Assembly: GCF_021991835.1 (NCBI RefSeq) | Contig: NZ_JAHDAU010000005.1 | Location: 186,001 to 250,000, forward strand | Length of the DNA stretch: 64,000 bases | Direction of reading: 5' to 3' | Source of the DNA: Polaribacter sargassicola | Lineage (GTDB): Bacteria; Bacteroidota; Bacteroidia; Flavobacteriales; Flavobacteriaceae | Part shown: one piece after another, positions 29,301-37,546 of the stretch | Layout: each line of letters starts with the position of its first letter | Position numbering within the stretch: position 1 is the first letter of the stretch | Notes under the pieces: generated by a model | The model's input: the letters and a program-made list of their open reading frames with translations, nothing else | Told to the model about the DNA's origin: nothing | Database searches by the model: none | Made by a program: the position numbers and the translations under genes

Positions 29301-29982
29301 CTTTTTCAGTTAGAGCCGTTTTAGTCTCTTCATTTAAAACATCTTCTGCATTTATTTTAGCCTGAATTTCTTTCAGTTTATTTTCTTCTGCGGATTTTCT
29401 ATCTAAAATACCTTGTCCTATTTTTTTATAAATCTGCTCTCCAGTAATTTGTTCTAGCAATTTACCTTTATCAGGACCTTTAGCTGTTAAAAACGATGCA
29501 AATTCTCCTTGTGCTAACATTACAGAACGTAAAAACTGATTGTAATTTAAACGTGTAATGTTATTTATTTGTGTAATTAAATCTCTTTTTTGAGTTGCTA
29601 AAATTTTATTAGAAGTCAAATTTTTAAGACTCACTTCTTCTTTCGGATTTTTATAAATTTTGCCCTTTTTATCAGCAACTCTAATACTCCAAAAAGACTC
29701 GTAAATTACTCCATCATTTTCAAAAGTAATTCTGCTAAAAGATTCGCTAGCTTCGTGACTAACCACATTTAATAAAGAACCTTTTGTGTTATTAAAGCGA
29801 GGCACATTATGATACAAAGCAATAGTAATAGCGTCTAAAATAGTAGTTTTACCTGCACCAGTAGAACCCGTAATAGCGTATAAACCAACGTCTTTAAATT
29901 TGTCATTTTCAAAATCTATAGAAACAGGAGTTTCAGATTTTAATGAATTGATGTTTTGTAATTCTATCTTTAAAATTCTCAT
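26329..29982 (-). CDS. sbcC: Exonuclease subunit SbcC (Rad50-like ATPase)
   Basis: ATPase subunit of the SbcCD nuclease, which opens DNA hairpins and processes protein-blocked ends. The 1217-residue protein has the N-terminal Walker A GSTGAGKTTILDAI, two long coiled coils meeting at the zinc hook ESCPLCGSETHPF near residue 600, and the C-terminal signature TSSGGEKFIISLALALG followed by Walker B SLFIDEGFGTLD. Size and layout are normal. It begins 12 bases after sbcD, forming a two-gene operon. Confidence 0.96.
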   Translation of the reverse strand: MRILKIELQNINSLKSETPVSIDFENDKFKDVGLYAITGSTGAGKTTILDAITIALYHNVPRFNNTKGSLLNVVSHEASESFSRITFENDGVIYESFWSIRVADKKGKIYKNPKEEVSLKNLTSNKILATQKRDLITQINNITRLNYNQFLRSVMLAQGEFASFLTAKGPDKGKLLEQITGEQIYKKIGQGILDRKSAEENKLKEIQAKINAEDVLNEETKTALTEKDKSLDETIVKIEKEILSTQKIIDWYLKEKELNEEADRLQKNSKNIDAFVEKHKNELDLLRLDEKASPFKELLLEFNRTEKETFVKASDLKKVENNLIELKPKLELQKKKTELDSEVLDKANKTFTEWLPKFDIISKLDNQLKNKIEDKQKTSLKLTDLAKEINVLQKEEQKFLKEINNNKTKIETANTFLKENNALKEVHTQISNWTQRLITLKGYKNTLQEHNNFIAFKNKEITKNTSILKEDISLFDKKQAEITKLEKEYIVITEKLSKDNINDLLAQEKALLSKENNWKEFKNLSEQTIKATQERNTLTTEKKTLITDLDLIKKEIITVKETIKNQQKSVADASKILDLERSIAKYEHDRQHLVDGESCPLCGSETHPFTKDLKNIDISKAEKDVNNRKDVLEKLIDSKNDLYKKEVQKNTSIQRLTNQIDKLSKEILQFNLEAKKLNINNDLIDSTTINTELKSVKEDLKSVEEIIKKTQELQALNNQLSNKIKEQNTTITNLKTAVATRKETLKNLTKEIDDKQKSIDTITKTCADLETDLTKQLNKFNYQLPSVENTNTFIENLEKAIQNYNKTQEIFNKLTAHQNVLKTNLSNVEKQQKTLLKTNKELLESIAESDKVLIDLKQQRNTLLPENITVTDKRNSLQEAINKSTQNFDKSKKELQNLLDIKIEKEALKIKITKEKKEVADTFDKLKSKLNTQISNSDFTSKEDVEKALLSSEEKLKYTENKERIKDNQIKLKALQEANLKAKALLNDSKNFEITQTESKLTLETLQQKRKECNTEKGKIAEAFRKDQEIKNRNKEIYKKVEAQEAVCTIWRDLFKIIGGSKDAFNVYVQRLTLKHLLDLANIHLYKLNKRYSLKMEENYKPKEELNFNLIDHYQTDQERLVDTSSGGEKFIISLALALGLSDLASKNVKIDSLFIDEGFGTLDGNTLETVISTLETLQAQGKMIGIISHVENLKERIPTQIQITKKSNGVSSVAVV

Positions 29983-29994
29983 ATTAAAAGACGC

Positions 29995-31197
29995 TTATTG
30001 ATTTTTAACGGTTTGTAAAATTTCATTAAAAGCATCCCAAATTTCTGGTTTTTGTTGGATGTCAAATCCCATTTCTTCACATTTTTTTTCAAAAACTTCA
30101 ACAGGCAATAGTTCTTTTATTGATTTTGTATTTTCTAGTAATTCTTCAATTCCTAAATTTTTTCGCTGTTTTTTAAGAGAGATTTTTAAGATTTCAAAAG
30201 GATAACTTTCTGCAGATTTTTTTAATTCGTCTGTATTGATGGTATTTTCTTCATTTAAAACAATTTCTACCCAAGGTATTAAGTTGTATTCATTAGAAAT
30301 ACAATTTGTAAATTGGTTAATACATTCGTTTATGCTTCCTTTTAAGCGATAAAAATTTCTAAAATTGGGTAAAATTACATCTTCAATATTTGTTATTTTA
30401 TTGTTTTCAATAGTTAAAACGATTACTTTTTTATCGTAATTAATTTCACTAAAACTTAAAATATTTGGAGAACCAGAATAACGAACTTTGTCGTTTCCAC
30501 CAATAATTTGTGGTCTGTGTAAATGTCCTAAAGCAATATAATCAAATTCTTTAGGGAAGTCTTCTGCACCAATATGCCCTAAAGTACCTACATAAATATT
30601 TTGCTCACTGTCTGATATAGAACCACCAGTTGCAAATAAATGTCCCATAGCAATAATAGGAGACTTTGTTGTATTGATTGCTGTGGCCTGTTCTGCAACC
30701 AATTGATAATGATTGATTAAAGCAGTTTTGTATTTGTCGGTTAATTCATCAAAAGTTTCGCCAGCAACAGCACGTCTAATATCTCCATCACGTAAATATG
30801 GTACTGCACCAATAATTACTTTTTCATTACTGTTATCAATTGTAAAGACTTCATCTTCTATATTTTCTGTAGCCTTACCAACCACATAAATATTTAAGGC
30901 ATTTAAAATTTGTTTTGGCGCATTTAACGTTCCTGGAGAATCATGATTTCCACCAGTTATTACAATAGATTTACAGTTAGTTGTCTTTAACTTCACTAAA
31001 AAGTTATAATACATTTCTAAACTTTGATTGGATGGAGAACCAGTATCAAAAACATCACCAGAAACCAATAAAACATCTATTTTTTGATCTATTATACAGT
31101 TTTCTAACCAATTTAAAAACAGACTTTGTTCTTCAAATTGAGATTGTTCGTGTAATCGATGTCCTAAATGCCAATCGGCAGTATGAAGTATTTTCAT
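29995..31197 (-). CDS. sbcD: Exonuclease subunit SbcD (Mre11-like nuclease)
   Basis: Nuclease subunit of SbcCD. The phosphoesterase motifs are all present: ILHTADWHLGH, SGDVFDTGSPS, GGNHDSPGTL, and IALGHLHRPQ. I place the start at 31197 (MKILHTADWH), since the 20 residues available upstream are not typical and the family usually begins right at this motif. The C-terminal capping domain is acidic and helical. The gene precedes sbcC on the minus strand with a 12-base gap. Confidence 0.95.
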   Translation of the reverse strand: MKILHTADWHLGHRLHEQSQFEEQSLFLNWLENCIIDQKIDVLLVSGDVFDTGSPSNQSLEMYYNFLVKLKTTNCKSIVITGGNHDSPGTLNAPKQILNALNIYVVGKATENIEDEVFTIDNSNEKVIIGAVPYLRDGDIRRAVAGETFDELTDKYKTALINHYQLVAEQATAINTTKSPIIAMGHLFATGGSISDSEQNIYVGTLGHIGAEDFPKEFDYIALGHLHRPQIIGGNDKVRYSGSPNILSFSEINYDKKVIVLTIENNKITNIEDVILPNFRNFYRLKGSINECINQFTNCISNEYNLIPWVEIVLNEENTINTDELKKSAESYPFEILKISLKKQRKNLGIEELLENTKSIKELLPVEVFEKKCEEMGFDIQQKPEIWDAFNEILQTVKNQ

Positions 31198-31311
31198 TTT
31201 ATAAATTCTGTAGAAATATAACGAAGCTAATAAAGCTAAATTAACTTTTTTAGTCAAAATTTCATCAATCTAGCATACCTTTTTTTAGTAAAGTTAATGA
31301 GTGATAAAATA

Positions 31312-31350
31312 AAAAAAGCTCTTATTATCTAAATAACAAGAGCTTTTTTT
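31312..31350 (-). terminator. Rho-independent terminator after the YHYH gene
   Basis: AAAAAGCTCTT / AAGAGCTTTTT stem flanked by A and T runs, 22 bases past the YHYH stop at 31373 on the minus strand and upstream of sbcD. Confidence 0.85.
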
Positions 31351-31372
31351 AAGTAAAAACTATCAGATTAAT

Positions 31373-32455
31373 TTATAAAGCGTATTCGCCTCGTAAACCA
31401 TTTATAAAATTATTATTTCCAGCTTTATCTACATGGTAATGATAACCTCTTACATCATCGTAATGCCCTCTAGATTCATCTAAATTAGTATATTCATTTC
31501 CGTCTGCATCTGTATTTTCATAAATACCATATCCGTCAAAAGCATAACCAATCATTGCAGCGTGATTGTCTGTTTGTTTTATTTTAGTAGAAATACCTGT
31601 TGCTGCATGATAATGGTATCCTTCAGCTAAATTAATATGTCCGCCTGCATCATCAAAAGGAGCCAAAGTGTAAGCGCCTAAAATATTATCTACTGGAGCA
31701 GGAGCATTAAAAACAACTCCGTTAAATGCAATACCTCTGTTAGAAGGCATTGTAGAATTATTTCCTGGAGGTCCTCCTTCTGGTCTCTCAGGTCTCTCTG
31801 GTCTTTCACCATTTTCAGGTCTTTCTGGTCTCTGATGTCCGTCAGGAGGACCGCCAGCACCTGGGCCGCCACCTCCACGAGAAAAAGAATAAGCAGATTT
31901 AGCTTTTTTAGGAGTTACAGGAATATAATAAGTATGCGTAATATTTTCTACATAAGAAGGCAAACATTCTACACAGTAATTTTTATACTCTTCACCTACA
32001 TTAGGGTTGGCTGCTTCTTGGCAATCTTGTTTTGTTTGTGTTTTTGTAATTTTTCCTGTTTCTGTATCATACAACATCCAAGTTTCATCTTTATAAAAAG
32101 TTGCTAAATTTTTAATAAAATCTCCATCTACATCATAAACTTCTCCGTCTTGTAACCAAATACCTCCAGCAGAGGAATCATCAGAAATATTTTCTGGACA
32201 CCAAGGTCCCATTTCATGGTCTGTAGGAGTTGCTGTTACTACTATTTTATAACAATCTGCCTTAGTACCATCAGAAAGTGTTCTACTAACTACAGAAATA
32301 GGTTCTGCTAAACCTGCAGGTAAAAAGTTTTCTTTTTTTACAGGAACAATTACTTTGTCTTCTGATATTTGTTTAGAGCTAGCACTACCACTTTTACAAG
32401 AAGTAATTGTTGCAATTAACAAGGTTATTAAAATTGTAAGTTGATATTTTTTCAT
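31373..32455 (-). CDS. YHYH-domain lipoprotein with Pro/Glu/Arg-rich insert
   Basis: A 360-residue lipoprotein: MKKYQLTILITLLIATITSC is a clear signal with Cys20 as lipid site. The conserved part carries the repeated YHYH motif twice (GYHYHAATGIS and GYHYHVDKAGNNNF) with GYAFDGYGIYEN between them, as in the YHYH family; paired His residues suggest metal binding. About residues 185-225 are a low-complexity insert rich in Gly, Pro, Arg and Glu (QRPERPENGERPERPERP). It lies 86 bases from the stop of an exported membrane protein upstream, and the two may work together at the cell surface. Function of the family is unknown to me. Confidence 0.82.
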   Translation of the reverse strand: MKKYQLTILITLLIATITSCKSGSASSKQISEDKVIVPVKKENFLPAGLAEPISVVSRTLSDGTKADCYKIVVTATPTDHEMGPWCPENISDDSSAGGIWLQDGEVYDVDGDFIKNLATFYKDETWMLYDTETGKITKTQTKQDCQEAANPNVGEEYKNYCVECLPSYVENITHTYYIPVTPKKAKSAYSFSRGGGGPGAGGPPDGHQRPERPENGERPERPERPEGGPPGNNSTMPSNRGIAFNGVVFNAPAPVDNILGAYTLAPFDDAGGHINLAEGYHYHAATGISTKIKQTDNHAAMIGYAFDGYGIYENTDADGNEYTNLDESRGHYDDVRGYHYHVDKAGNNNFINGLRGEYAL

Positions 32456-32541
32456 TCTAAATATTTTAGGCAGTATTTGTAATCTATAAAATAAGAAAAT
32501 AAAATGTATTTTAATGATTCTGTTACATTTTATTTATTGAT

Positions 32542-33168
32542 TTATCTTTTTCTTTTGTTTAAAAAATAGATAATTAAAACGATTACTAATAAACCAAATG
32601 AAAAGATTATTGGTTTTAAATTAATACTAGTTTCTTTTTCTAAATGTATCCAATTTCCATCTTCTAAAGTGATGTTTAATTGATGATTATTATCGGTACT
32701 TAAAGTATATTTTTGTTTAGGAAAACCATCTAATAAGAAAAAAATAACAGTTTGATTGTGGTAAATATCTTTAAAGAATTCGTTATTTATTTTTATGCTA
32801 TTTATATTTTCTGGTAACCCAGTAATTTCTGTAACAAACTTAGTATCATGCCCTAAAAAAACTTTAGGATTGGTAAATTGTAATGTATCATTTTTATTTA
32901 TAATGATAGAAAAGCTGTTTCTAAAATGCTTAATAACCAAGTTTCTAAATTCTTCTGGAGATTTATAAGCTCCATCGCCGTTTATAAAATTTACTTCTTG
33001 CTGAAACGCAGTTAGAGAACTATTTATTTGTAAAACAACTTGTCCGTTATTGGTTTTAGAAATAAGAATATTAGATAAATCTGGATTATGAGCAAATATT
33101 ATTTTGCTTGTTAATAGAATTATGATAAAAAAACAATGCCTTATTTTTTTTTTATTATTGATATTCAC
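32542..33168 (-). CDS. Exported protein with C-terminal membrane anchor, function unknown
   Basis: A 208-residue protein with a signal peptide (CFFIIILLTSKIIFA, cleaved before HNPDLS), a beta-rich periplasmic domain of about 140 residues, and a single C-terminal membrane helix (IIFSFGLLVIVLIIYFLNKR) ending in positive residues, so the domain faces the periplasm. No cysteine pair or catalytic motif is visible. It is directly upstream of the YHYH lipoprotein on the same strand, and no terminator separates them, so co-expression is likely. I do not recognise the family. Confidence 0.7.
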   Translation of the reverse strand: MNINNKKKIRHCFFIIILLTSKIIFAHNPDLSNILISKTNNGQVVLQINSSLTAFQQEVNFINGDGAYKSPEEFRNLVIKHFRNSFSIIINKNDTLQFTNPKVFLGHDTKFVTEITGLPENINSIKINNEFFKDIYHNQTVIFFLLDGFPKQKYTLSTDNNHQLNITLEDGNWIHLEKETSINLKPIIFSFGLLVIVLIIYFLNKRKR

Positions 33169-33742
33169 CTTTTAAACGATCTTTAAAATTACTGTTATTA
33201 TTATATAAGTGATAATTATATTTTCAACTAAAATTAATTTATCATGATTTTACTAGAAGTAAAAAAAGCTAGAAAAAACTTTATTGTTGATTGTATTATT
33301 AGATGCTTTTAATAATAATAACTTGTGTTACTATTCTTAATAATTTTATTGGAAGGTTTTATTTCTTGCAAGCTAGATTAACTTACAAATTTTTCTGACC
33401 TTTTACAAAGATACAGTTTATAAAATGTTTAAAATTATAACTTGTTTTTTGTATTTTTTTTTATTGACTAGATAAAATGTCATATAATTTTATTTTACTG
33501 ACAAAGTTGCTGAAATTCTACTATAGTTTATTTTTAAACTTTTAATATCATAAAAAACGATTATTGTAAGGTATATAATATAAAAACAACTTTCTCTTTT
33601 TTAATTTGTTATTAAAATAATTATTTATTGGTTTAAAAAAGTTGTTTGGCTTGGTTTTAGTGGCTATTAAATTATAATTTAAAATAAAATAGTTATTACA
33701 TAAAAGTTGTGTAATGGCATTTTAAAAAATGAAACATTTAAT
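33169..33742. other. Long AT-rich spacer with no recognisable gene
   Basis: 574 bases between divergent genes. On the minus strand TATCTTTG (plus-strand 33406-33413) fits the -7 consensus and could drive the YHYH pair with a leader of over 200 bases, or a small RNA. No other structure stands out. Confidence 0.5.
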
Positions 33743-34171
33743 ATGAGTCAAGTAAAAGAGAGTAACACAGTAAAAGTAAATTATACAGGTAAATTATCTG
33801 ATGGACAAATTTTTGATACTTCGGATGGAAGAGAGCCTTTAGAAGTAACTTTGGGGCAAGGACAATTAATACCTGGTTTTGAACAAGCTTTAATTGATAT
33901 GAAATTAAATGAGAAAAAGACGATTACCATTGCAAAAGAAGATGCATATGGTGATGTAAATGAAAGTTTAATACAAGAAGTAGATAAGGCAAATTTACCA
34001 CAAGATATGGAGCCAAAAGTAGGTATGGGATTGGTTTCTAAATCTCCTGATGGACAAGAAATGAATTTAATGATTGTAGAAGTAAAAGACCAAAGTGTTG
34101 TTATAGATGGTAACCATCCTTTAGCAGGTAGAGATCTTGTTTTTGATTTAGAAGTTGTTGATATTAAATAA
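33743..34171 (+). CDS. FKBP-type peptidyl-prolyl isomerase, SlyD-like
   Basis: A 142-residue cis-trans prolyl isomerase. The FKBP half is clear (VKVNYTGKLSDGQIFDTSDG, TLGQGQLIPGFEQALIDM, KTITIAKEDAYGDV), and the middle segment LIQEVDKANLPQDMEPKVGM corresponds to the inserted IF chaperone flap of SlyD-type enzymes. It lacks the His-rich metal tail of E. coli SlyD. I use the ATG at 33743 (MSQVKESN); the 12 codons before it start at a TTG and are not family-like. No signal peptide, so cytoplasmic. Confidence 0.92.
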   Translation: MSQVKESNTVKVNYTGKLSDGQIFDTSDGREPLEVTLGQGQLIPGFEQALIDMKLNEKKTITIAKEDAYGDVNESLIQEVDKANLPQDMEPKVGMGLVSKSPDGQEMNLMIVEVKDQSVVIDGNHPLAGRDLVFDLEVVDIK

Positions 34172-34194
34172 CTTCTTATATTTTAAAAGAATAA

Positions 34195-34231
34195 AAACAG
34201 CCTCTATTTTAAAATTAAATAGAGGCTGTTT
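34195..34231. terminator. Bidirectional terminator between the FKBP gene and the HAD gene
   Basis: AAACAGCCTCTATTT / AAATAGAGGCTGTTT, a perfect 15-bp stem with a 7-base loop between convergent genes. Confidence 0.88.
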
Positions 34232-34249
34232 CATTTATAAAAATTAATT

Positions 34250-34945
34250 TTAAGTATAACTAATTAGAATATCTGAAGCTTTTTGTAAATCTGTAGTTAC
34301 AATTTCTGTTTCTAGTGCTAAAGGAAATAATTGTTGTCCTGGTCTACTTATAAATGCAGCTCTAAAACCTGCCCAAAGTGCACCAGCAACATCCCAACCA
34401 TGTGCAGCAATTAGCATACAATCTTCTGGTTTTTCATTCATTTTATCAGCTCCCCAAAGATAAGTATTTGTAAAAGGTTTAAAATTACCAGATTCTTCAA
34501 CACTTAATAATTCATCAAAAAAAGGTGTGAGTTTTGCATATTCAAACTGTTTTTTTAACCCTTTATTAGAGGAGTTTGTAAAAGCAACTAATTTATATCC
34601 CGCTTTTTTTAAAGTAACTAAAGCTTCTTTTACTTCTGGGTGAGGAGGTAAGTGCTGCATTGCATTTGTAACTATTTCTAAAGCACTAGTTTTAGTTAAT
34701 TTAATATTATTATTTGCCGCTACCATTTGTAAGGCCGCAGCACCAATATTAACAAAAGGTTTGTATTGCTTACTTGCAGAAACTACTAAAGAATAATGTA
34801 GCATTGTAGTAAACCATAATGATAATAAATCTTCTTTGCCATTTAAAGCCTTGCCAATTTCTTTTTTTACAGAAGTAAGGTCTAATAAAGTTTCATTAAC
34901 ATCAAAAAATAATACTTTAGGCTTATTAAGTATAACGTTATTCAT
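34250..34945 (-). CDS. HAD-family haloacid-dehalogenase type II-like hydrolase
   Basis: A 231-residue haloacid dehalogenase. The nucleophile motif is FFDVNETLLDL (first Asp, about residue 15), motif II lies in LVAFTNSSNKGLKKQ (Ser/Asn in TNSS), and the later motif in MLIAAHGWDVAGALWAGFR holds the AxxHxWD pattern seen in L-2-haloacid dehalogenases. That makes C-halogen hydrolysis plausible, but HAD members change substrate easily. It stands 29 bases after a sensor kinase gene on the same strand, without a functional link that I can see. Confidence 0.85.
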   Translation of the reverse strand: MNNVILNKPKVLFFDVNETLLDLTSVKKEIGKALNGKEDLLSLWFTTMLHYSLVVSASKQYKPFVNIGAAALQMVAANNNIKLTKTSALEIVTNAMQHLPPHPEVKEALVTLKKAGYKLVAFTNSSNKGLKKQFEYAKLTPFFDELLSVEESGNFKPFTNTYLWGADKMNEKPEDCMLIAAHGWDVAGALWAGFRAAFISRPGQQLFPLALETEIVTTDLQKASDILISYT

Positions 34946-34974
34946 TTTTAAGTTTTTATTTTTTGTAATTAGCT

Positions 34975-37344
34975 TTATGGTTTTGTTTGATTTTTAGGAA
35001 GTGTAAAGTAAAAAGTAGTTCCTTCATCCACTTTACTTTCTAGCCAAATTTTTCCGTTATAAAATTGAATAACTTTTTTAACTATAGATAAACCCATTCC
35101 TAAATTTTTGTCATCACCATCTATACTTTGAAAAAGTTCAAATATTTTTTTAAAATATTTTTTATCAATTCCTTTTCCGTTGTCTTTAACATAAAACTCC
35201 CAAGAATCTGTATTTTCTTTTGCTCCAATTTCTATAATACCAATTTCTTTATCGATGCTTTTAATGGCATTTTCTAATAAATTTTGAAATACTTGATTGA
35301 TTCTGAATTTATTACTTACAATTGTAGGTAGGTTTTGGTTAACTTTAATCTGAATAGATTTTGGTGTTGGTATTAATTTTACAATATCATTTACTAAATC
35401 TAAAGTATTAATGTTATACTCTTGCATTTTACTTTGGTCTAATTTAGAGTATTTTAAAATTCCACTAATTAAAGATTCCATTTTTTCTAAATTGTCTAAA
35501 ATTAATTGAGTATACATTTTACCTTCTTCTGTTAAGGTATTTTCAGAGTCTTCTTCAATCCAATTAAACAGCGTATAAATGCTTCTTAAAGGTGTTTTTA
35601 AATCATGAGAAACAATGTGTGCATAGTTGTTTAATTCTTCATTTTTATATTCTAAATCTTTTAAAAGTTCTTCTCTAACCTTATTGGCTTCTATAATATC
35701 TTCAGATTGTTTTTCTATATATTCTACTAGATTAACAGATTCATTTATTTCGGCAATATCATCTATAGATTTTATATTTAAAACTGTGGCAATATAATTA
35801 AGACTTTTAATTATTCTTTTTAGGTTTTCGGTTTCTTGTTGGGCATCTTTTAGATTCGTAATTTCATTAATTATTGCTATTATATTAATAATATTATTGT
35901 TTTCGTCTTTTAATAAAGATGCATAAATATTTACCCAAATTGTAACACCATCTTTTCTTATATAACGTTTTTCTATATTAAAAGAATTTATTTCTTGGCT
36001 AACCAGTTTTTTAAATAATATTAGGTTAGACTGTAAATCTTCTGGATGTGTAAAATCTTTAAATTCCATTTTAATGATTTCATCTTTTGCATAACCAATA
36101 GTATTATTAAATTTTTTATTAGTAAAAACAGGTACACCGTTTAAATCTGTAAGAGCAATACCAACACCAGCATTATTAAAAATAGAGTAAAATTTTCTTT
36201 CGGTAAGTTTTAATTCATCAATTTTAGTGTTTAGAGTTTGCTGAATTTTATCTCTAAGTTTTTTTAACTCATTATTAGAATCATATAATTTTTTATTTTG
36301 ATACTGTAATTTTTGATTGAAGTTTTGAATGGCTAAAATGCATATTAAGATTATTATACTTAACAAAGAAAAAATACCCCACTTGTAAATTAAATAAGTA
36401 AAATTACTGTTGTTTATTTTTTTTAAATTTATTCTATTAATAAGATACAGTGTTTTAGAATCTTTATAATTATTATAACCAGTGCTTTTACTGTTGATAA
36501 CTAACTTTTTAAATACGTATAAATTATTTTTATCTGTATAATTACCAAAATCATTTTGCTGTATTTTATCCCACAAATCTTTGTTTGTTTTTGGTAAAGA
36601 CAGACTATCTGTATTGTTAATTAAGTGATTAAAGTTTTTTGTTTCGTCTTCTGTAATTAAATGATTTCCATTTTCATTTGTTAACTCAAAAGTTGTAAAC
36701 TCAGTATTTCCTTGTTCTTTTATTTTAGAAAACAAATCTTTCATTAAATAAGTAACAACAACAATACCTGTATATTCTTTATTTTGATTATAAGTTTTCT
36801 TAACAACTCTTACCACTGGTTTATATGGATATTCTATAACACCAAAATCCATATGTAAATCTATATTAGAAAAATAGATTTCTTCTTTTTTTAGTTTTTT
36901 ACTTTCTATAAAATAGTATCTGTTACTTTTATCTTGTAATTTGTCTGATTGTGTAATGCTGGTAGATAAATTATTTACGTTAAAATCTACACGTAAAATT
37001 TCGAAGCCAGAAGTATTCATAAATCTAATTTGACGAAAGCTTTTTTGTAAGTCTATAAAAATTTGTAAAAACTCTTCTAAATCTTTTCTGCCTGGTTTTG
37101 TAGATTTATTAAAATCTTTATTATACTCCCAGTCAATTATATCTATATCTGATGTTAAAGATTTAAATTTTTCATTTATTAAAATAGATTTGGCATTAAG
37201 ATCATTAGCGGCACTTGTTTTTATTACTTCTAATTGATTATCATTAACAACATTGTAATAATGGTTGATGCCTAAATAAGTAAAAGCTACTAATGGAATA
37301 TAAAAAAGTAGGAGATACTTTATATTTATTAACTTTAATTTCAT
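34975..37344 (-). CDS. PAS-domain sensor histidine kinase, paralogue 1
   Basis: A 789-residue membrane kinase. Membrane helices at about residues 8-24 and 318-340 bracket a 290-residue extracytoplasmic sensor resembling a double-Cache domain (RYYFIESKKLKKEEIYFSNI, GVIEYPYKPVVRVVKK). A coiled coil, then a PAS/PAC domain at about 385-505 (FYSIFNNAGVGIALTDLNG, IEKRYIRKDGVTIWVN), then HisKA with IVSHDLKTPLRS (His near residue 578) and a HATPase domain (NAIKSIDKE, DNGKGIDKKYF, GMGLSIVKKV). There is no receiver domain. Closely related genes lie directly upstream (37547) and at 58884; no response regulator gene is nearby. Confidence 0.92.
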   Translation of the reverse strand: MKLKLINIKYLLLFYIPLVAFTYLGINHYYNVVNDNQLEVIKTSAANDLNAKSILINEKFKSLTSDIDIIDWEYNKDFNKSTKPGRKDLEEFLQIFIDLQKSFRQIRFMNTSGFEILRVDFNVNNLSTSITQSDKLQDKSNRYYFIESKKLKKEEIYFSNIDLHMDFGVIEYPYKPVVRVVKKTYNQNKEYTGIVVVTYLMKDLFSKIKEQGNTEFTTFELTNENGNHLITEDETKNFNHLINNTDSLSLPKTNKDLWDKIQQNDFGNYTDKNNLYVFKKLVINSKSTGYNNYKDSKTLYLINRINLKKINNSNFTYLIYKWGIFSLLSIIILICILAIQNFNQKLQYQNKKLYDSNNELKKLRDKIQQTLNTKIDELKLTERKFYSIFNNAGVGIALTDLNGVPVFTNKKFNNTIGYAKDEIIKMEFKDFTHPEDLQSNLILFKKLVSQEINSFNIEKRYIRKDGVTIWVNIYASLLKDENNNIINIIAIINEITNLKDAQQETENLKRIIKSLNYIATVLNIKSIDDIAEINESVNLVEYIEKQSEDIIEANKVREELLKDLEYKNEELNNYAHIVSHDLKTPLRSIYTLFNWIEEDSENTLTEEGKMYTQLILDNLEKMESLISGILKYSKLDQSKMQEYNINTLDLVNDIVKLIPTPKSIQIKVNQNLPTIVSNKFRINQVFQNLLENAIKSIDKEIGIIEIGAKENTDSWEFYVKDNGKGIDKKYFKKIFELFQSIDGDDKNLGMGLSIVKKVIQFYNGKIWLESKVDEGTTFYFTLPKNQTKP

Positions 37345-37353
37345 AAAAACTTA

Positions 37354-37361
37354 CAAACTTA
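37354..37361 (-). promoter_or_regulatory. -7 box TAAGTTTG upstream of sensor kinase 1
   Basis: TAnnTTTG on the minus strand, 9 bases from the ATG at 37344; the spacing would leave a very short leader. Confidence 0.35.
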
Positions 37362-37546
37362 AAAACATTTATAACTAAATTATGGTAGTAATTAGTTTGA
37401 TGTTTTTATTAATCTAATTTATTTTGCGATAAAATTAATAGAATTATATTAGATAATAAATTTTATATGAATGTTTATTGTTTTTGCTGTTTTAGTGTTA
37501 ATTTGGCAAAGAAATAAAATAAATTACGTTTGTTACATTTTAAGTT

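Noticed and set aside
31690..31878. Leu/Glu-rich frame within the YHYH gene
   Set aside because: It is produced by the repetitive Pro/Arg/Glu codons of the low-complexity insert read in another frame.
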